9,788 bases of DNA, taken from Phocaeicola_A sp963624095 (GTDB taxonomy: Bacteria > Bacteroidota > Bacteroidia > Bacteroidales > Bacteroidaceae). The translations under genes and the position numbers were made by a program. A model generated the notes under the pieces. The model was given only the letters and a program-made list of their open reading frames with translations, was not told where the DNA came from and did not search any database. The stretch spans positions 1-9,788 of the forward strand of contig CAVFNZ010000093.1 of NCBI GenBank assembly GCA_963624095.1, read 5' to 3'. Positions 1 through 7,834 of this stretch are shown here, in pieces (within the stretch, counting starts at the first letter, position 1; each line of letters begins with the position of its first letter).

Positions 1-32
1 GACCCCTTCTTTTGCTGGCAAAATCTCCTTAC

Positions 33-66
33 CCTCAAAAGTTGCGGATTTGAGGTATTCGTTTTT
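33..66 (+). terminator. Possible rho-independent terminator of an upstream gene
   Basis: A 7-bp perfect inverted repeat (CCTCAAA at 33-39, TTTGAGG at 49-55, 9-base loop) is followed after a few bases by a run of six Ts near 61-66. This would suit the end of a plus-strand gene lying before the window. The stem is A/T-rich and short and no gene end is visible, so this is only a candidate. Confidence 0.3.
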
Positions 67-91
67 TGTGCCTGTTTTAACGGAATCCCAA

Positions 92-170
92 GAAGCGCAT
101 CTTCAGATGCCAATGATGCGCTTCCTTAACAGCTAAGAAAGCGCATCATGAGGGTGCATAAAAGCGCATC
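92..170. repeat. AAGCGCATC repeat cluster with 10-bp hairpin
   Basis: The 9-mer AAGCGCATC occurs directly at 93-101, 139-147 and 162-170, and inverted at 115-123. The first and inverted copies form a perfect 10-bp inverted repeat (GAAGCGCATC at 92-101, GATGCGCTTC at 115-124) with a 13-base loop. Spacing between copies is irregular, unlike a CRISPR array. It lies in a gene-free stretch (1-343) and looks like an intergenic repeat element; its function is unknown. Confidence 0.6.
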
Positions 171-223
171 GTTGGACTGCTTGAAAATCAATGGTTTTCG
201 AGGTATTACCTCTATGGTACGAA

Positions 224-257
224 GTGGCATTCATCCGCCAACGAGGTGGCATTCATC
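224..257. repeat. 12-bp direct repeat, 22-bp period
   Basis: GTGGCATTCATC occurs at 224-235 and again at 246-257. Just upstream, GAGGTA and TACCTC (200-205 and 207-212) form a small palindrome around one base. Two copies only; the role is unknown. Confidence 0.5.
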
Positions 258-290
258 GGGCATCGAGACTATATAACAAAACCTTCGTGA

Positions 291-338
291 ATGATACACA
301 TTAGGATGCTCCACTCTGACCATTGAGGCATGATACAC
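291..338. repeat. ATGATACAC direct repeat
   Basis: ATGATACAC is present at 291-299 and 330-338, each followed within a few bases by ATTAGG. The second copy abuts the 3' end of the minus-strand gene ending at 344. It adds to the repeat-rich character of 90-340, where no convincing gene is seen on either strand. Confidence 0.4.
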
Positions 339-343
339 TTCCA

Positions 344-559
344 TTAGGCGAGCACTTCTTTCTCCCTCATGTAATCGACAAGGTCTTCCATCAGATATTC
401 CTTGCCGAATGTATGAAGTACATCATAACTCTGCACAATATAATCCATAAGAATGCCGGATGTTTTGAGACGTTGATATACGTCACGGGCACTCAATCCT
501 AATCGGCGAGAAAGATTGCCAATGCAGTATGTTATGAAATCAATAATATCCTCATTCAT
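344..559 (-). CDS. Small DUF3791-family protein (71 aa)
   Basis: The 71-residue product resembles the DUF3791 family: an N-terminal helix of the form DIIDFITYCIGN, a middle LGLSARDVYQRLK segment, then GILMDYIVQSYDVLHTFG and an acidic C-terminal helix. Such proteins are usually about 70 residues, the same as here. In Bacteroides and Firmicutes they are often encoded beside DUF3990 (ADP-ribosyltransferase-like) proteins, and a toxin-antitoxin or accessory role has been suspected. No DUF3990 partner is visible on either side here: downstream (344 to 1) is only repeats, upstream is a Fic remnant. The gene therefore looks orphaned. The start has no Shine-Dalgarno and no clear -7 box, which leaves expression uncertain. 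The family call comes from pattern recall and was not searched. Confidence 0.65.
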   Translation of the reverse strand: MNEDIIDFITYCIGNLSRRLGLSARDVYQRLKTSGILMDYIVQSYDVLHTFGKEYLMEDLVDYMREKEVLA

Positions 560-754
560 ATTCTTATCGTTTGGGCTGAATCACTAGTCCAGCGCAAAAT
601 CTTTGGTAAAGTTAACTATGTAAGACGAAACCACCAAATGTTTTTGCGACTTTATACCCCAGTTCGGGCTACACTTTGCGTCAATTAATGGCTCTATAGC
701 ATTATTTCTTTCAAAGGCTTTCTTTTACAGCATTGCAATATGCATAAGACCACC

Positions 755-1185
755 TTATAGTATCCATTTGGATATGGTTTTGTTTATAACCCATAATCCT
801 TTTTTTTGCACTGCCTTGACGGGTGAGAATCTGCAAATCACGCGGTTTCTGTTTCTCTACTGCCCGCTTGGTTATTCCAAGGTTGTCGGCCAAATTCTGG
901 GCAGACAGGGCGGGATTGGAGTTCAGCAAAAGCAGGAGCTGCTTTTCGGTATCACCGAACTTTACACCGAACTTTACACCGAACTCTTTACCGAACGTTA
1001 CACCGAACTGTTTGTCCAGAGAATGCCCGTCCGAGTTGCTGTCATATTATTCAGTACCATGATGGTCTTTCAGCGTTTTCAATATCTCGCCAAGCATGAA
1101 GTCTATGAACGGTCCGGAATCTGCTTTGGCTGTACTTGCGGCGATGGCATGGTTACTAAATCGTTGTTTGATAACATTCTTTCAG
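755..1185 (-). pseudogene. C-terminal remnant of a Fic-family protein
   Basis: The minus-strand translation reads AIAASTAKADSGPFIDFMLG, then EILKTLKDHHGTE and an in-frame TAA. It continues through an FGV/FGK-rich repeat linker into a winged-helix segment (LLLLLNSNPALSAQNLADNL, then GITKRAVEKQ, RDLQILTRQGSAKK). This is the usual C-terminus of Bacteroides Fic (AMPylase-type) proteins: the helix after the Fic core, a VxF-type linker and a wHTH. Besides the internal stop, an eight-A run around 800-807 (Ts on the plus strand) shifts the frame. Removing one A restores KKGLWVIN and a stop at 755-757, the expected family ending. Towards 1186-1400 no HPFxxGNGR Fic motif is seen, so the catalytic part is missing. 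An AAA_4/ATP-binding protein shares a similar wHTH tail, but the DSGPFIDFML segment favours Fic. Confidence 0.7.
954..1013. repeat. Five 12-bp tandem units in the Fic remnant linker
   Basis: Five consecutive 12-base units begin ACCGAAC (954-965, 966-977, 978-989, 990-1001, 1002-1013). The first two are identical and the others differ by a few bases. On the minus strand they encode repeated four-residue F-G-(V/K)-(K/T/E) blocks. Such tandem linkers are common in this protein type and can change in unit number by slippage. Confidence 0.75.
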
Positions 1186-1405
1186 TTAGCATCACTTTGA
1201 TGCGATTCAATGGCTATGTTTTGTATATTACACCTAATTTTATGTACCCATCTGCAAAAATGATGTTTTTTCTGGAAATTACGCACGGTTTCAACAAAAT
1301 AATGCGTATTATCAGTTGAAAAAATGATTTACCCGAGCCATAAAGATAGGGATGGCCTTTATTTTTTTTTCTTATTCCACCGGCATGTAAATCGTAATTT
1401 ATATC

Positions 1406-1413
1406 TACATTTG
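1406..1413 (+). promoter_or_regulatory. Candidate Bacteroides -7 box for the GH31 gene
   Basis: TACATTTG matches the Bacteroides -7 consensus TAnnTTTG and would place transcription start near 1420, about 45 bases before the ATG at 1467. No good TTTG -33 element lies at the expected distance, so this is moderate support only. The region 1186-1405 is otherwise A/T-rich with a T9 run at 1362-1370 and no convincing gene. Confidence 0.4.
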
Positions 1414-1466
1414 TGGCTGAAACATTTGTCCCGACTATGGGGCCTTTAACTTTAAATATACGTATC

Positions 1467-3878
1467 ATGAAATGTAAAAGACGTACCGCTTTGCTAGCGG
1501 GACTGCTGGCGTGCAGTGTGATGCAGGCGCAGACCTATACGGTGAAGCGTAACGCGGTGACATTCAATTCGCCGCAAGGAGACATGCGCATCGAGATGTG
1601 CAACGACCACATGTTCCGAGTGAACAAAAGCGCGGACTCCTCTTTCCCCGAGAACGAGAAATGGATGGTGGTGAGGTATGAATTCGACAAGGTGAACTTC
1701 CGGGTGAAGCCTACGGCCGGAGGCTACGAACTGACAACCGGCGCCATGAAGGTGGACATCAAGGCCAACCCGTGGCTCATCAGCGTGACGGACGCCAACG
1801 GAAACGTGGTCTACCGCGAGCTGGAGACAGCCGTGGGCGAGAAGCCGATGAACACCTGCGCCATGCAGCCGGACGAGCACTTCTTCGGCTTCGGCGAGCG
1901 GATGGACTTCCTGGACCAACGGGGACAGAAGGTACACCTGAACGTGGAACTGGGACGCGGACCGAAACCCGCCGTGGGCGGCAAGGATATCCTTCGGGCA
2001 AACTACTGCCCGGTACCTTACTTTATGAGCAACAAGGGTTACGCCATCTTCTTCCACACGGCCAACATCACGGACTGGGACATGGGATGGAGCCACTCCG
2101 ACCGCTATTCCTACACGGCAGGTGGGGGAGACCTGGACTATTACTTCATTCTGGGTCCGTCGTTCGAGTCGATGATTCACAACTACCAGCTGCTGACGGG
2201 TGTCAACCCGATGATGCCTCGCTCGGCCTACGGGCTGCACATCGGTTCCTACAGCGGAGGCACGTGGAAGCACGAGGAGTGTACCACCGACCAGTATCCG
2301 ATTGACCTGGTACACCGACTCCGCAAGGAGGGAATCCCGTTCGACCTGCTGTGGCTGGACTCTACGTGGCGTCACTTCAACAAACGTTTCGGCAACGGCG
2401 GCTGTAGCTTCGAGTTCCGCAGTACGTTCAAGAATCCGCAGGCGATGATTGACTCAGTCTATGCCAACCATGTGGATATGTTCGGTCTCCACATCCGGTC
2501 TATCGTGGACGACGGCGTGAACAACACGCTGTTTGAGGATGCGGTGAAGGCCGGGGTGGTTCACCCGAAGGCTTCGGACAAGGGTATCATCAACTTCTTC
2601 GACAGCAAGGCGGTGGACTGGTGGTGGGAGAACGCCGCCATGCGTATTGCCAAGATGGGCGTGAAGTTCGTGAAGACGGACTGCGGCGGTGTGCTCCGTT
2701 TCCCCGAAGGCACGACGTTCGACACGGGATTCTCCGCCGAACAGCTTCACAACCTCTTCCCCATAGCTTACGCCAAAGCTCCCTATGAGAAGTTCCAGGA
2801 GTACAACAACCAGCGCGGATTCAACCACACGCGTGAGGGTTACGCCGGTGTGCAGCGTTATCCGTTCATCTGGGCGGGCGACTGGGGCACCGAGTGGCAA
2901 TGGTTTGAACCTGTCATCCGTGGCGGCCTGAACATCGGACTCTCCGGCGTGGGCAACTGGTCGCACTGCATGGGCGGCTTCGAGCAGTATTCGGCGTACG
3001 ACACCGACCTCTACCTGCGTTGGTGTCAGTTCGGCATGTTCAGCCCCATCTCCATCCTCTTCGGCATGGACCACCCGCGCTACCACGAGCCGTGGACTTA
3101 CGGCCCCGAGGCGCAGGCCATCTTCGTGAAGTACGACTCGTTGCGTTACGCGCATATACCTTATATATATAGTAACGCCTACCAAATGTACAAGACGTCG
3201 CGCCCGATGATGACACCGCTGCTCTATGACTATCCGTCGGACGAGCTGACCTACAACATCAGCAACCAATACATGTTTGGCAAGGGTATGATGGTTTGTC
3301 CGGTGACGGTGAAGGGCGCGTTGAGCCGTCCCGTCTACTTCCCCGGAGGAAAGTGGATTGACTTCTGGACGGGCGAACGCATCGAAGGCCGTCAGCACAA
3401 ATCGTTCCTGACACCGCCCGACCTGATGCCGATATTCATCAAGGAGGGAGCCATCATCCCCAAGCAGCCGGCCATGCAGTACCTGGGCGAGAAGCCGGTG
3501 GCGGAGATGACACTGGCGGTCTATCCGTCGGGCGACTCTCAGTACGACCTCTATGAGGACGACGGCAAGAGCCTGGACTACCAAAAGGGCATCTTTGCCA
3601 TCACCGCCATCCGGAGCCACGAGACAGATGGCGTATGGACGCTGCGGATAGGCAAGACGGAAGGGAAGTACAAACCCGCCGAGCACACTTGGCGCGTGGA
3701 GGCTTATTGGGACGCTGAGCCGAAGAGCGTGACACAGAACGGTGTGACGCTGAAGAAGCTCTCCGGTGAAGAGGATTTGGCGACGGAAGAGGGCTGGTGC
3801 TACGACACTACGCTGCGCCGCGTGCTGATAAAGTCCAACCTGACCAACCGGAGCAATGTGGAAATCACGGTGAAATGA
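1467..3878 (+). CDS. Exported GH31 alpha-glycosidase (alpha-xylosidase/alpha-glucosidase type), 803 aa
   Basis: A glycoside hydrolase family 31 enzyme, retaining, cleaving terminal alpha-linked sugars. The ATG at 1467 is chosen because it begins a signal peptide (MKCKRRTALLAGLLACSVMQA, cut before QTY); an in-frame GTG at 1413 would bury it. L-L-A-C at 13-16 is a weak lipobox alternative. The order is an N-terminal mutarotase-like beta-sandwich (about 30-235), a TIM barrel (about 250-590), then C-terminal beta domains with a DUF5110-like segment (YPSGDSQYDLYEDDG, 686-700). Catalytic landmarks are D298 (LLWLD), nucleophile D405 in KTDCGG, R456 in HTREGYAGVQRYP, acid/base D472 in WAGDWG, and H500 in NWSHCMGGF. 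Two spots are unusual: KTDCGG where xylosidases often have KTDFGE, and SHCMGGF where the family usually has SHDIGGF. The exact substrate cannot be read from sequence. The esterase 32 bases downstream is probably co-transcribed. Confidence 0.92.
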   Translation: MKCKRRTALLAGLLACSVMQAQTYTVKRNAVTFNSPQGDMRIEMCNDHMFRVNKSADSSFPENEKWMVVRYEFDKVNFRVKPTAGGYELTTGAMKVDIKANPWLISVTDANGNVVYRELETAVGEKPMNTCAMQPDEHFFGFGERMDFLDQRGQKVHLNVELGRGPKPAVGGKDILRANYCPVPYFMSNKGYAIFFHTANITDWDMGWSHSDRYSYTAGGGDLDYYFILGPSFESMIHNYQLLTGVNPMMPRSAYGLHIGSYSGGTWKHEECTTDQYPIDLVHRLRKEGIPFDLLWLDSTWRHFNKRFGNGGCSFEFRSTFKNPQAMIDSVYANHVDMFGLHIRSIVDDGVNNTLFEDAVKAGVVHPKASDKGIINFFDSKAVDWWWENAAMRIAKMGVKFVKTDCGGVLRFPEGTTFDTGFSAEQLHNLFPIAYAKAPYEKFQEYNNQRGFNHTREGYAGVQRYPFIWAGDWGTEWQWFEPVIRGGLNIGLSGVGNWSHCMGGFEQYSAYDTDLYLRWCQFGMFSPISILFGMDHPRYHEPWTYGPEAQAIFVKYDSLRYAHIPYIYSNAYQMYKTSRPMMTPLLYDYPSDELTYNISNQYMFGKGMMVCPVTVKGALSRPVYFPGGKWIDFWTGERIEGRQHKSFLTPPDLMPIFIKEGAIIPKQPAMQYLGEKPVAEMTLAVYPSGDSQYDLYEDDGKSLDYQKGIFAITAIRSHETDGVWTLRIGKTEGKYKPAEHTWRVEAYWDAEPKSVTQNGVTLKKLSGEEDLATEEGWCYDTTLRRVLIKSNLTNRSNVEITVK

Positions 3879-3910
3879 GAAAGTGTAACCTGTAACCAAT
3901 CGTCAAAAGA

Positions 3911-5945
3911 ATGAACAATACAAGAAACTTAATGTTGGGACTGGGTCTGTTGGCCGTGGCGAGCGCATCGGCGCAGACCTACAACGACCAGGCCACTTAT
4001 CCCGGTCGGCCCAACTACGGTGCCCTGAAGTTTAGCCAGAGCCAGGCGTACCATGCCTACCTGATGCGCGACCTCCACCGCAACAACGCCGTGCGCGACC
4101 AGGAGTTGCAGCAGGCTTTCAAGTCGAAGAAGGAGATGTTGGCCTACATCGCCAACGTGCGCCAGCGGCTGCAACGGATAGTGGGCGACTTGCCCGAACG
4201 AACCGACGTGAACGGAAAGGTCGTCGGTACGGTGCAAGGCGAAGGATTCAAGGTGGAGAAGGTGGTGTTCGAGAGTCTGCCGGGCCGCTATGTGACGGCG
4301 CACCTCTATCTGCCCGCGGACCTGAAGAATCCCGTGCCCGCCTGCATAGAGATGTGCGGACACAGTTTGACCGGCAAGGGCGACGGGTCGGACTTGGCCA
4401 TCATGATGGCCGTCAACGGCATCGCCTCCATGGTGGTGGACCCGATAGCGCAAGGCGAACGCCTGCAGCTGATTGACGAACAGGGAAAGTCCCTGACCCG
4501 TGGCGTGACAACGGAACACACGTTGCTCAACCCCGCCTTCAATCTGCTGGGCAGCAGTCTGGCCGTACAGGAATACTGGGACAATAGTCGCGCCATCGAT
4601 TACCTGCTCACCCGCAAGGAAATCAATGGGGACAAGATAGGCGCTTACGGATTCTCCGGCGGAGGCACCCAAACCGCTTACCTGATAGCGTTGGACGACC
4701 GTGTGAAAGTGGGCTGTGTGGGCCTCTACTTCTCCAGCCGCCTACGCACACTGGAACTGCAAGGCCCGTCCGACGGTTGCCAACAGATTCCGTGGGAAGG
4801 GGCCGAGCGCATCGAGGGGGCGGACTTCGCCCTGCTGATGGCACCCAAACCCTTCATTATCCTGGACGGAAAGTATGACTTCGTGGATCATTGGGGAGCC
4901 CTTTGCGGTTATGAGGAACTGAAGAAAGCCTATACGGTACTGGGCTATCCGGAGCGCGTGTCGCAATACTACGCTGAGGATGCACACGCCACACCGCCCG
5001 ACGTGAAGGACCGACTGGCGCGTTGGTTCAAGAGATGGCTGACGGACACGAAGGACGTGGAGGTAACGCTGCCGAAAACGAACCGTTGGAAAGGTGAGCG
5101 GATGAACTGCACCGCTGCCGGTCAGGTGAACCTGGAGTACAAGGNNNNNNNNNNAGGATGCCAAGAGCACCATGGACGAGACGCTGGAGGCGATGGACAA
5201 GTTGGCCGACAGCCGCGCCGCGTTCCTCAAGGGTGACAAGGCCGCCGTCGAGAAACGGATGATGCAGCTGCTGGGATTGGAAAAGGGCTTCAACGACAGC
5301 ATTGAGGTGATTGCCACAGGACGTTCTTCACTCAGGGAAGTGGAGGAGTATCGCTTTCAGGTAAACTGCGAGGGCGAGATGCCGCTGCCGGTCGTGGTAT
5401 GGGTGCCGTCGACCGCCAAGGCCGACTCTCCCGTGGAAATCCACCTGCACGAGCAGGGCAAGGCTTGGTATCTGAACGACCAGAACAAGCGCGACGCCAT
5501 CTCCAACGGCTACGTCATCGTGGCCTCGGACTTCCGTGGAGTGGGAGAGACCGAAGACCCGTACATCTACAACTACACCAAATACTGGAACAAGGAATAC
5601 CGCATCTCGGCAACCAGTATGCACATCGGACGTCCGGTGATGGGGCAGCGCGTAGCCGATTTCCACACGTTGCTTAACTTCTGTTCACAACATCAGCTGA
5701 CGCAGGGACGCAAGGTGAGGGTAGTGGCCGACGGCCTCTACGGACCGGTGGTGATGCACACAGCCGTGCTGGACGACCGCATTGACAACGCCATCCTGAC
5801 CCGCTGCCTGAAGACGTGGCGCGAATACCTCAAGAACCCGTTGCAGAGAGACATGTATTCCAACGTGCTCTTCGGGGTGCTGAAGTACTACGACCTGCCG
5901 GACTTGGTGAAGATGAGCCGGGGACGGGTGAGAGTGGTTGACTGA
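3911..5945 (+). CDS. Exported tandem-domain alpha/beta hydrolase, acetylxylan-esterase type, interrupted by assembly gap
   Basis: The start at 3911 gives a signal peptide (MNNTRNLMLGLGLLAVASAS, cut near ASA-QTY), so the product is exported. The first hydrolase domain (about 60-380) has a full serine triad: S249 in GFSGGGTQ, D323 in LDGKYDFVD (D319 possible), and H359 in EDAHATPP, with an oxyanion-type CGHSLTGKG segment. This fits esterases of the acetylxylan-esterase clan. Ten Ns at 5145-5154 break the frame. The sequence resumes in another frame at 5157 as DAKSTMDETLEAMDKLADSR and continues as a second, similar domain (HLHEQGK, DFRGVGETEDP). That domain has GLYGP (5733 on) where GxSxG is expected and stops at 5945 before any acid or His region, so it looks non-catalytic. 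The reading as one gene of at least 673 residues is inferred: the true gap must be a multiple of three. Two separate genes remain possible. Confidence 0.8.
5145..5154. other. Assembly gap (10 Ns)
   Basis: Ten unknown bases sit inside the hydrolase gene. The reading frames before and after are offset, so a literal 10-base gap would cause a frameshift. The number is most likely a scaffolding placeholder. Confidence 0.98.
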
Positions 5946-5971
5946 CGCAAGCGGCATACAATAGCTTATCT

Positions 5972-6024
5972 GGCTATCCTTGGAACGCGGAAGGTGCGGA
6001 CGCACCATCGCTTCGGGGATAGCC
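5972..6024. other. Nested inverted repeats downstream of the hydrolase gene
   Basis: GGCTATCC (5972-5979) and GGATAGCC (6017-6024) form a perfect 8-bp outer stem, possibly extended by G-T pairs. Inside it GGTGC (5993-5997) and GCACC (6002-6006) make a second stem with a 4-base loop. There is no T-run after it, so it is not a classic terminator. It may be a 3'-end structure protecting the upstream mRNA, or chance. Confidence 0.4.
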
Positions 6025-6082
6025 CGATATGTTTGTCAGGGTGTGTTAATGAATTAACCAAACTTAAATAATAAGCCGGATA

Positions 6083-6115
6083 GTTGCTTTGGAATTAAAA
6101 ATTTTATTATTTTTG
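6083..6115 (+). promoter_or_regulatory. Candidate Bacteroides promoter for rprX-rprY
   Basis: TATTTTTG at 6108-6115 matches the -7 consensus TAnnTTTG. GTTG at 6083-6086 lies 21 bases upstream as a -33-like element; TTTG at 6088-6091 is an alternative with a shorter spacer. Transcription would begin near 6122 and leave a leader of about 130 bases before rprX. Confidence 0.55.
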
Positions 6116-6242
6116 CGAATGAATTGGGACGAAGGGCCGATTTGATGGCTGAATAGGCATGTAACAACGTGCTTTCGGTTAAATTCGGATAAACTCTCCG
6201 GTAAAGATTGTTAATCGTTTAGGCGCATCGAAAGAACACCTA

Positions 6243-6250
6243 TACATTTG
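6243..6250 (+). promoter_or_regulatory. Second possible -7 box immediately before rprX
   Basis: TACATTTG fits TAnnTTTG exactly, and TTTA at 6218-6221 is a poor -33 candidate. If used, transcription would begin about at the rprX ATG (6256), giving a leaderless message. The same octamer precedes the GH31 gene. A chance match is quite possible. Confidence 0.25.
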
Positions 6251-6255
6251 TCGGT

Positions 6256-7830
6256 ATGAAAAAGTATACAATTTGGACATTAGGCATCGTAATGGGGTTC
6301 TCCTTTCTCAGTCTGCTCTATCTTCAGGTAAGTTATATCGAGGAGATGGTAAAGATGAGGAAGGAACAGTTTGACGAATCCGTCAAGCGAAGCCTGTATA
6401 CGGCTTCCCATAACGTGGAGCTGAACGAGACGGCACGCTACCTGGAGAGTGACATCGCCAACGCCGACCGTACGGCAGCCATGAACGCGCAGTCGAACCT
6501 GCTGGACGACCCCACAAAGCAATCCGCGAAGGGGAACGGCGTGATGCAGATTCATTCGTACACGGCGACTGACGACGGGACGGTGCAGTCGCTGTTTCAA
6601 ATCAAGACGTTTGTCATCAACCCCTCTTCCATGCCAAAGGCGGTCATCAGCAAGAAACACGGGACGAAGACCATTCCGCAACAGGCTCACAACATGTTGG
6701 AAACGCTGAAGGAACGCTATGTGTACGAGAAGGCGTTGCTGGACGAAGTGGTGATGAACATCCTCTATGAGGCGAGCAACAAACCCCTGGAAGAGCGCAT
6801 TAACTTCAAACTGCTGGACTCGGACCTGAAAGGCGAACTGAGTAACAACGGTATCGACATCCCTTATCACTTCATGGTGACAAGCAATGAAGGAAAGGAA
6901 ATCTACCGCTGTCCCGACTGGGAAGGGAAGGGGCATGAGAATGCTTTCACGCAGATACTCTTCCGCAACGACCCGCCTTCGAAAATGGGACTCCTGAAGG
7001 TGCATTTCCCCACGATGAACAACTACATCTACAGTTCCGTGCGGTTCATGATTCCTTCACTCATATTCACGCTCGTGCTGCTGATAACGTTTATCGTCAC
7101 GATATACCTTATATTCAGGCAAAAGAAGCTGTCCGAGATAAAGAACGACTTCATCAACAACATGACGCACGAGTTCAAGACACCTATCTCCACCATCTCG
7201 CTGGCGGCTCAGATGCTGAAAGACCCGTCGGTGGGCAAGTCTCCGCAGATGTTCCAACACATCTCCGGAGTGATTAACGACGAGACCAAACGGCTGCGGT
7301 TCCAGGTGGAGAAAGTGCTGCAACTCTCGATGTACGAGCATCAGAAGGCGACCTTGAAGCAGAAAGAGCTGAACGCCAACGAGCTGATAGCGGGCGTCAT
7401 CAACACCTTCACGCTGAAAGTGGAGAAGTACAACGGCAAGATTACGTCCGACCTGAGTGCCGTCGACCCGATGATTTACGTGGACGAGATGCATTTCACG
7501 AACGTGATATTCAATCTGATGGACAATGCGGTGAAGTATAAACGCCCGGACGAGGACCTCCTGCTGCACGTGCGCACTTGGAACGAGGGCGGCAAGCTCC
7601 ACATCTCGATACAGGACAACGGTATAGGCATCAAGAAAGAAAACCTGAAGAAGATATTCGAGAAGTTCTACCGTGTACCGACCGGGAACAAGCACGACGT
7701 GAAAGGCTTTGGCCTGGGCTTGGCGTACGTGAAGAAAATTATTTCAGACCACAAAGGTACTATCAAGGCCGAGAGTGAACTGGGCGTAGGTACCAAATTT
7801 ATAATTGTATTACCCTTATTAAAGAATTAG
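6256..7830 (+). CDS. rprX: RprX sensor histidine kinase (524 aa)
   Basis: Membrane sensor kinase of the RprX/RprY two-component system, known from Bacteroides fragilis. A membrane helix lies at about 7-28. An extracytoplasmic sensing region of roughly 235 residues follows with no recognised domain, then a second helix at about 265-288 (IPSLIFTLVLLITFIVTIYL). The HisKA H-box is NDFINNMTHEFKTPIS with phospho-acceptor H305. The ATPase domain shows the N box (NVIFNLMDNAVKYK, 416-428), G1 DNGIGI (454-459), an F-box-like IFEKFYR, and G2 GFGLGLAYVKK (484 on). All key residues are present. It should phosphorylate the regulator encoded 4 bases downstream. The start has no Shine-Dalgarno, as is usual in Bacteroidetes. 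The gene name rests on remembered similarity plus pairing with the highly conserved RprY. Confidence 0.9.
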   Translation: MKKYTIWTLGIVMGFSFLSLLYLQVSYIEEMVKMRKEQFDESVKRSLYTASHNVELNETARYLESDIANADRTAAMNAQSNLLDDPTKQSAKGNGVMQIHSYTATDDGTVQSLFQIKTFVINPSSMPKAVISKKHGTKTIPQQAHNMLETLKERYVYEKALLDEVVMNILYEASNKPLEERINFKLLDSDLKGELSNNGIDIPYHFMVTSNEGKEIYRCPDWEGKGHENAFTQILFRNDPPSKMGLLKVHFPTMNNYIYSSVRFMIPSLIFTLVLLITFIVTIYLIFRQKKLSEIKNDFINNMTHEFKTPISTISLAAQMLKDPSVGKSPQMFQHISGVINDETKRLRFQVEKVLQLSMYEHQKATLKQKELNANELIAGVINTFTLKVEKYNGKITSDLSAVDPMIYVDEMHFTNVIFNLMDNAVKYKRPDEDLLLHVRTWNEGGKLHISIQDNGIGIKKENLKKIFEKFYRVPTGNKHDVKGFGLGLAYVKKIISDHKGTIKAESELGVGTKFIIVLPLLKN

Positions 7831-7834
7831 CGAT

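Noticed and set aside
90..340. Possible CRISPR array
   Set aside because: Repeats are only 9-12 bases, irregularly spaced and in both orientations, with no cas genes.
768..1319. 183-residue plus-strand open frame with YTELYTEL repeats
   Set aside because: The repeats come from the antisense of the Fic linker, and the minus-strand reading matches a known family.
1340..1370. Terminator-like ATAAAG/CTTTAT stem followed by nine Ts
   Set aside because: The stem is only 6 bp and A/T-rich, and no plus-strand gene ends before it.
1413..1466. Upstream GTG start for the GH31 gene
   Set aside because: It would place 18 polar residues before a clear signal peptide and lies within the -7 box; the ATG at 1467 fits better.
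1214..1468. 84-residue minus-strand open frame between the Fic remnant and GH31
   Set aside because: A/T-rich chance frame with no recognisable family, overlapping the GH31 promoter and start.
1494..2375. Long open frames opposite the GH31 gene (also 2454-3899)
   Set aside because: They are antisense shadows of a G/C-rich gene with clear GH31 motifs, and show no domains of their own.
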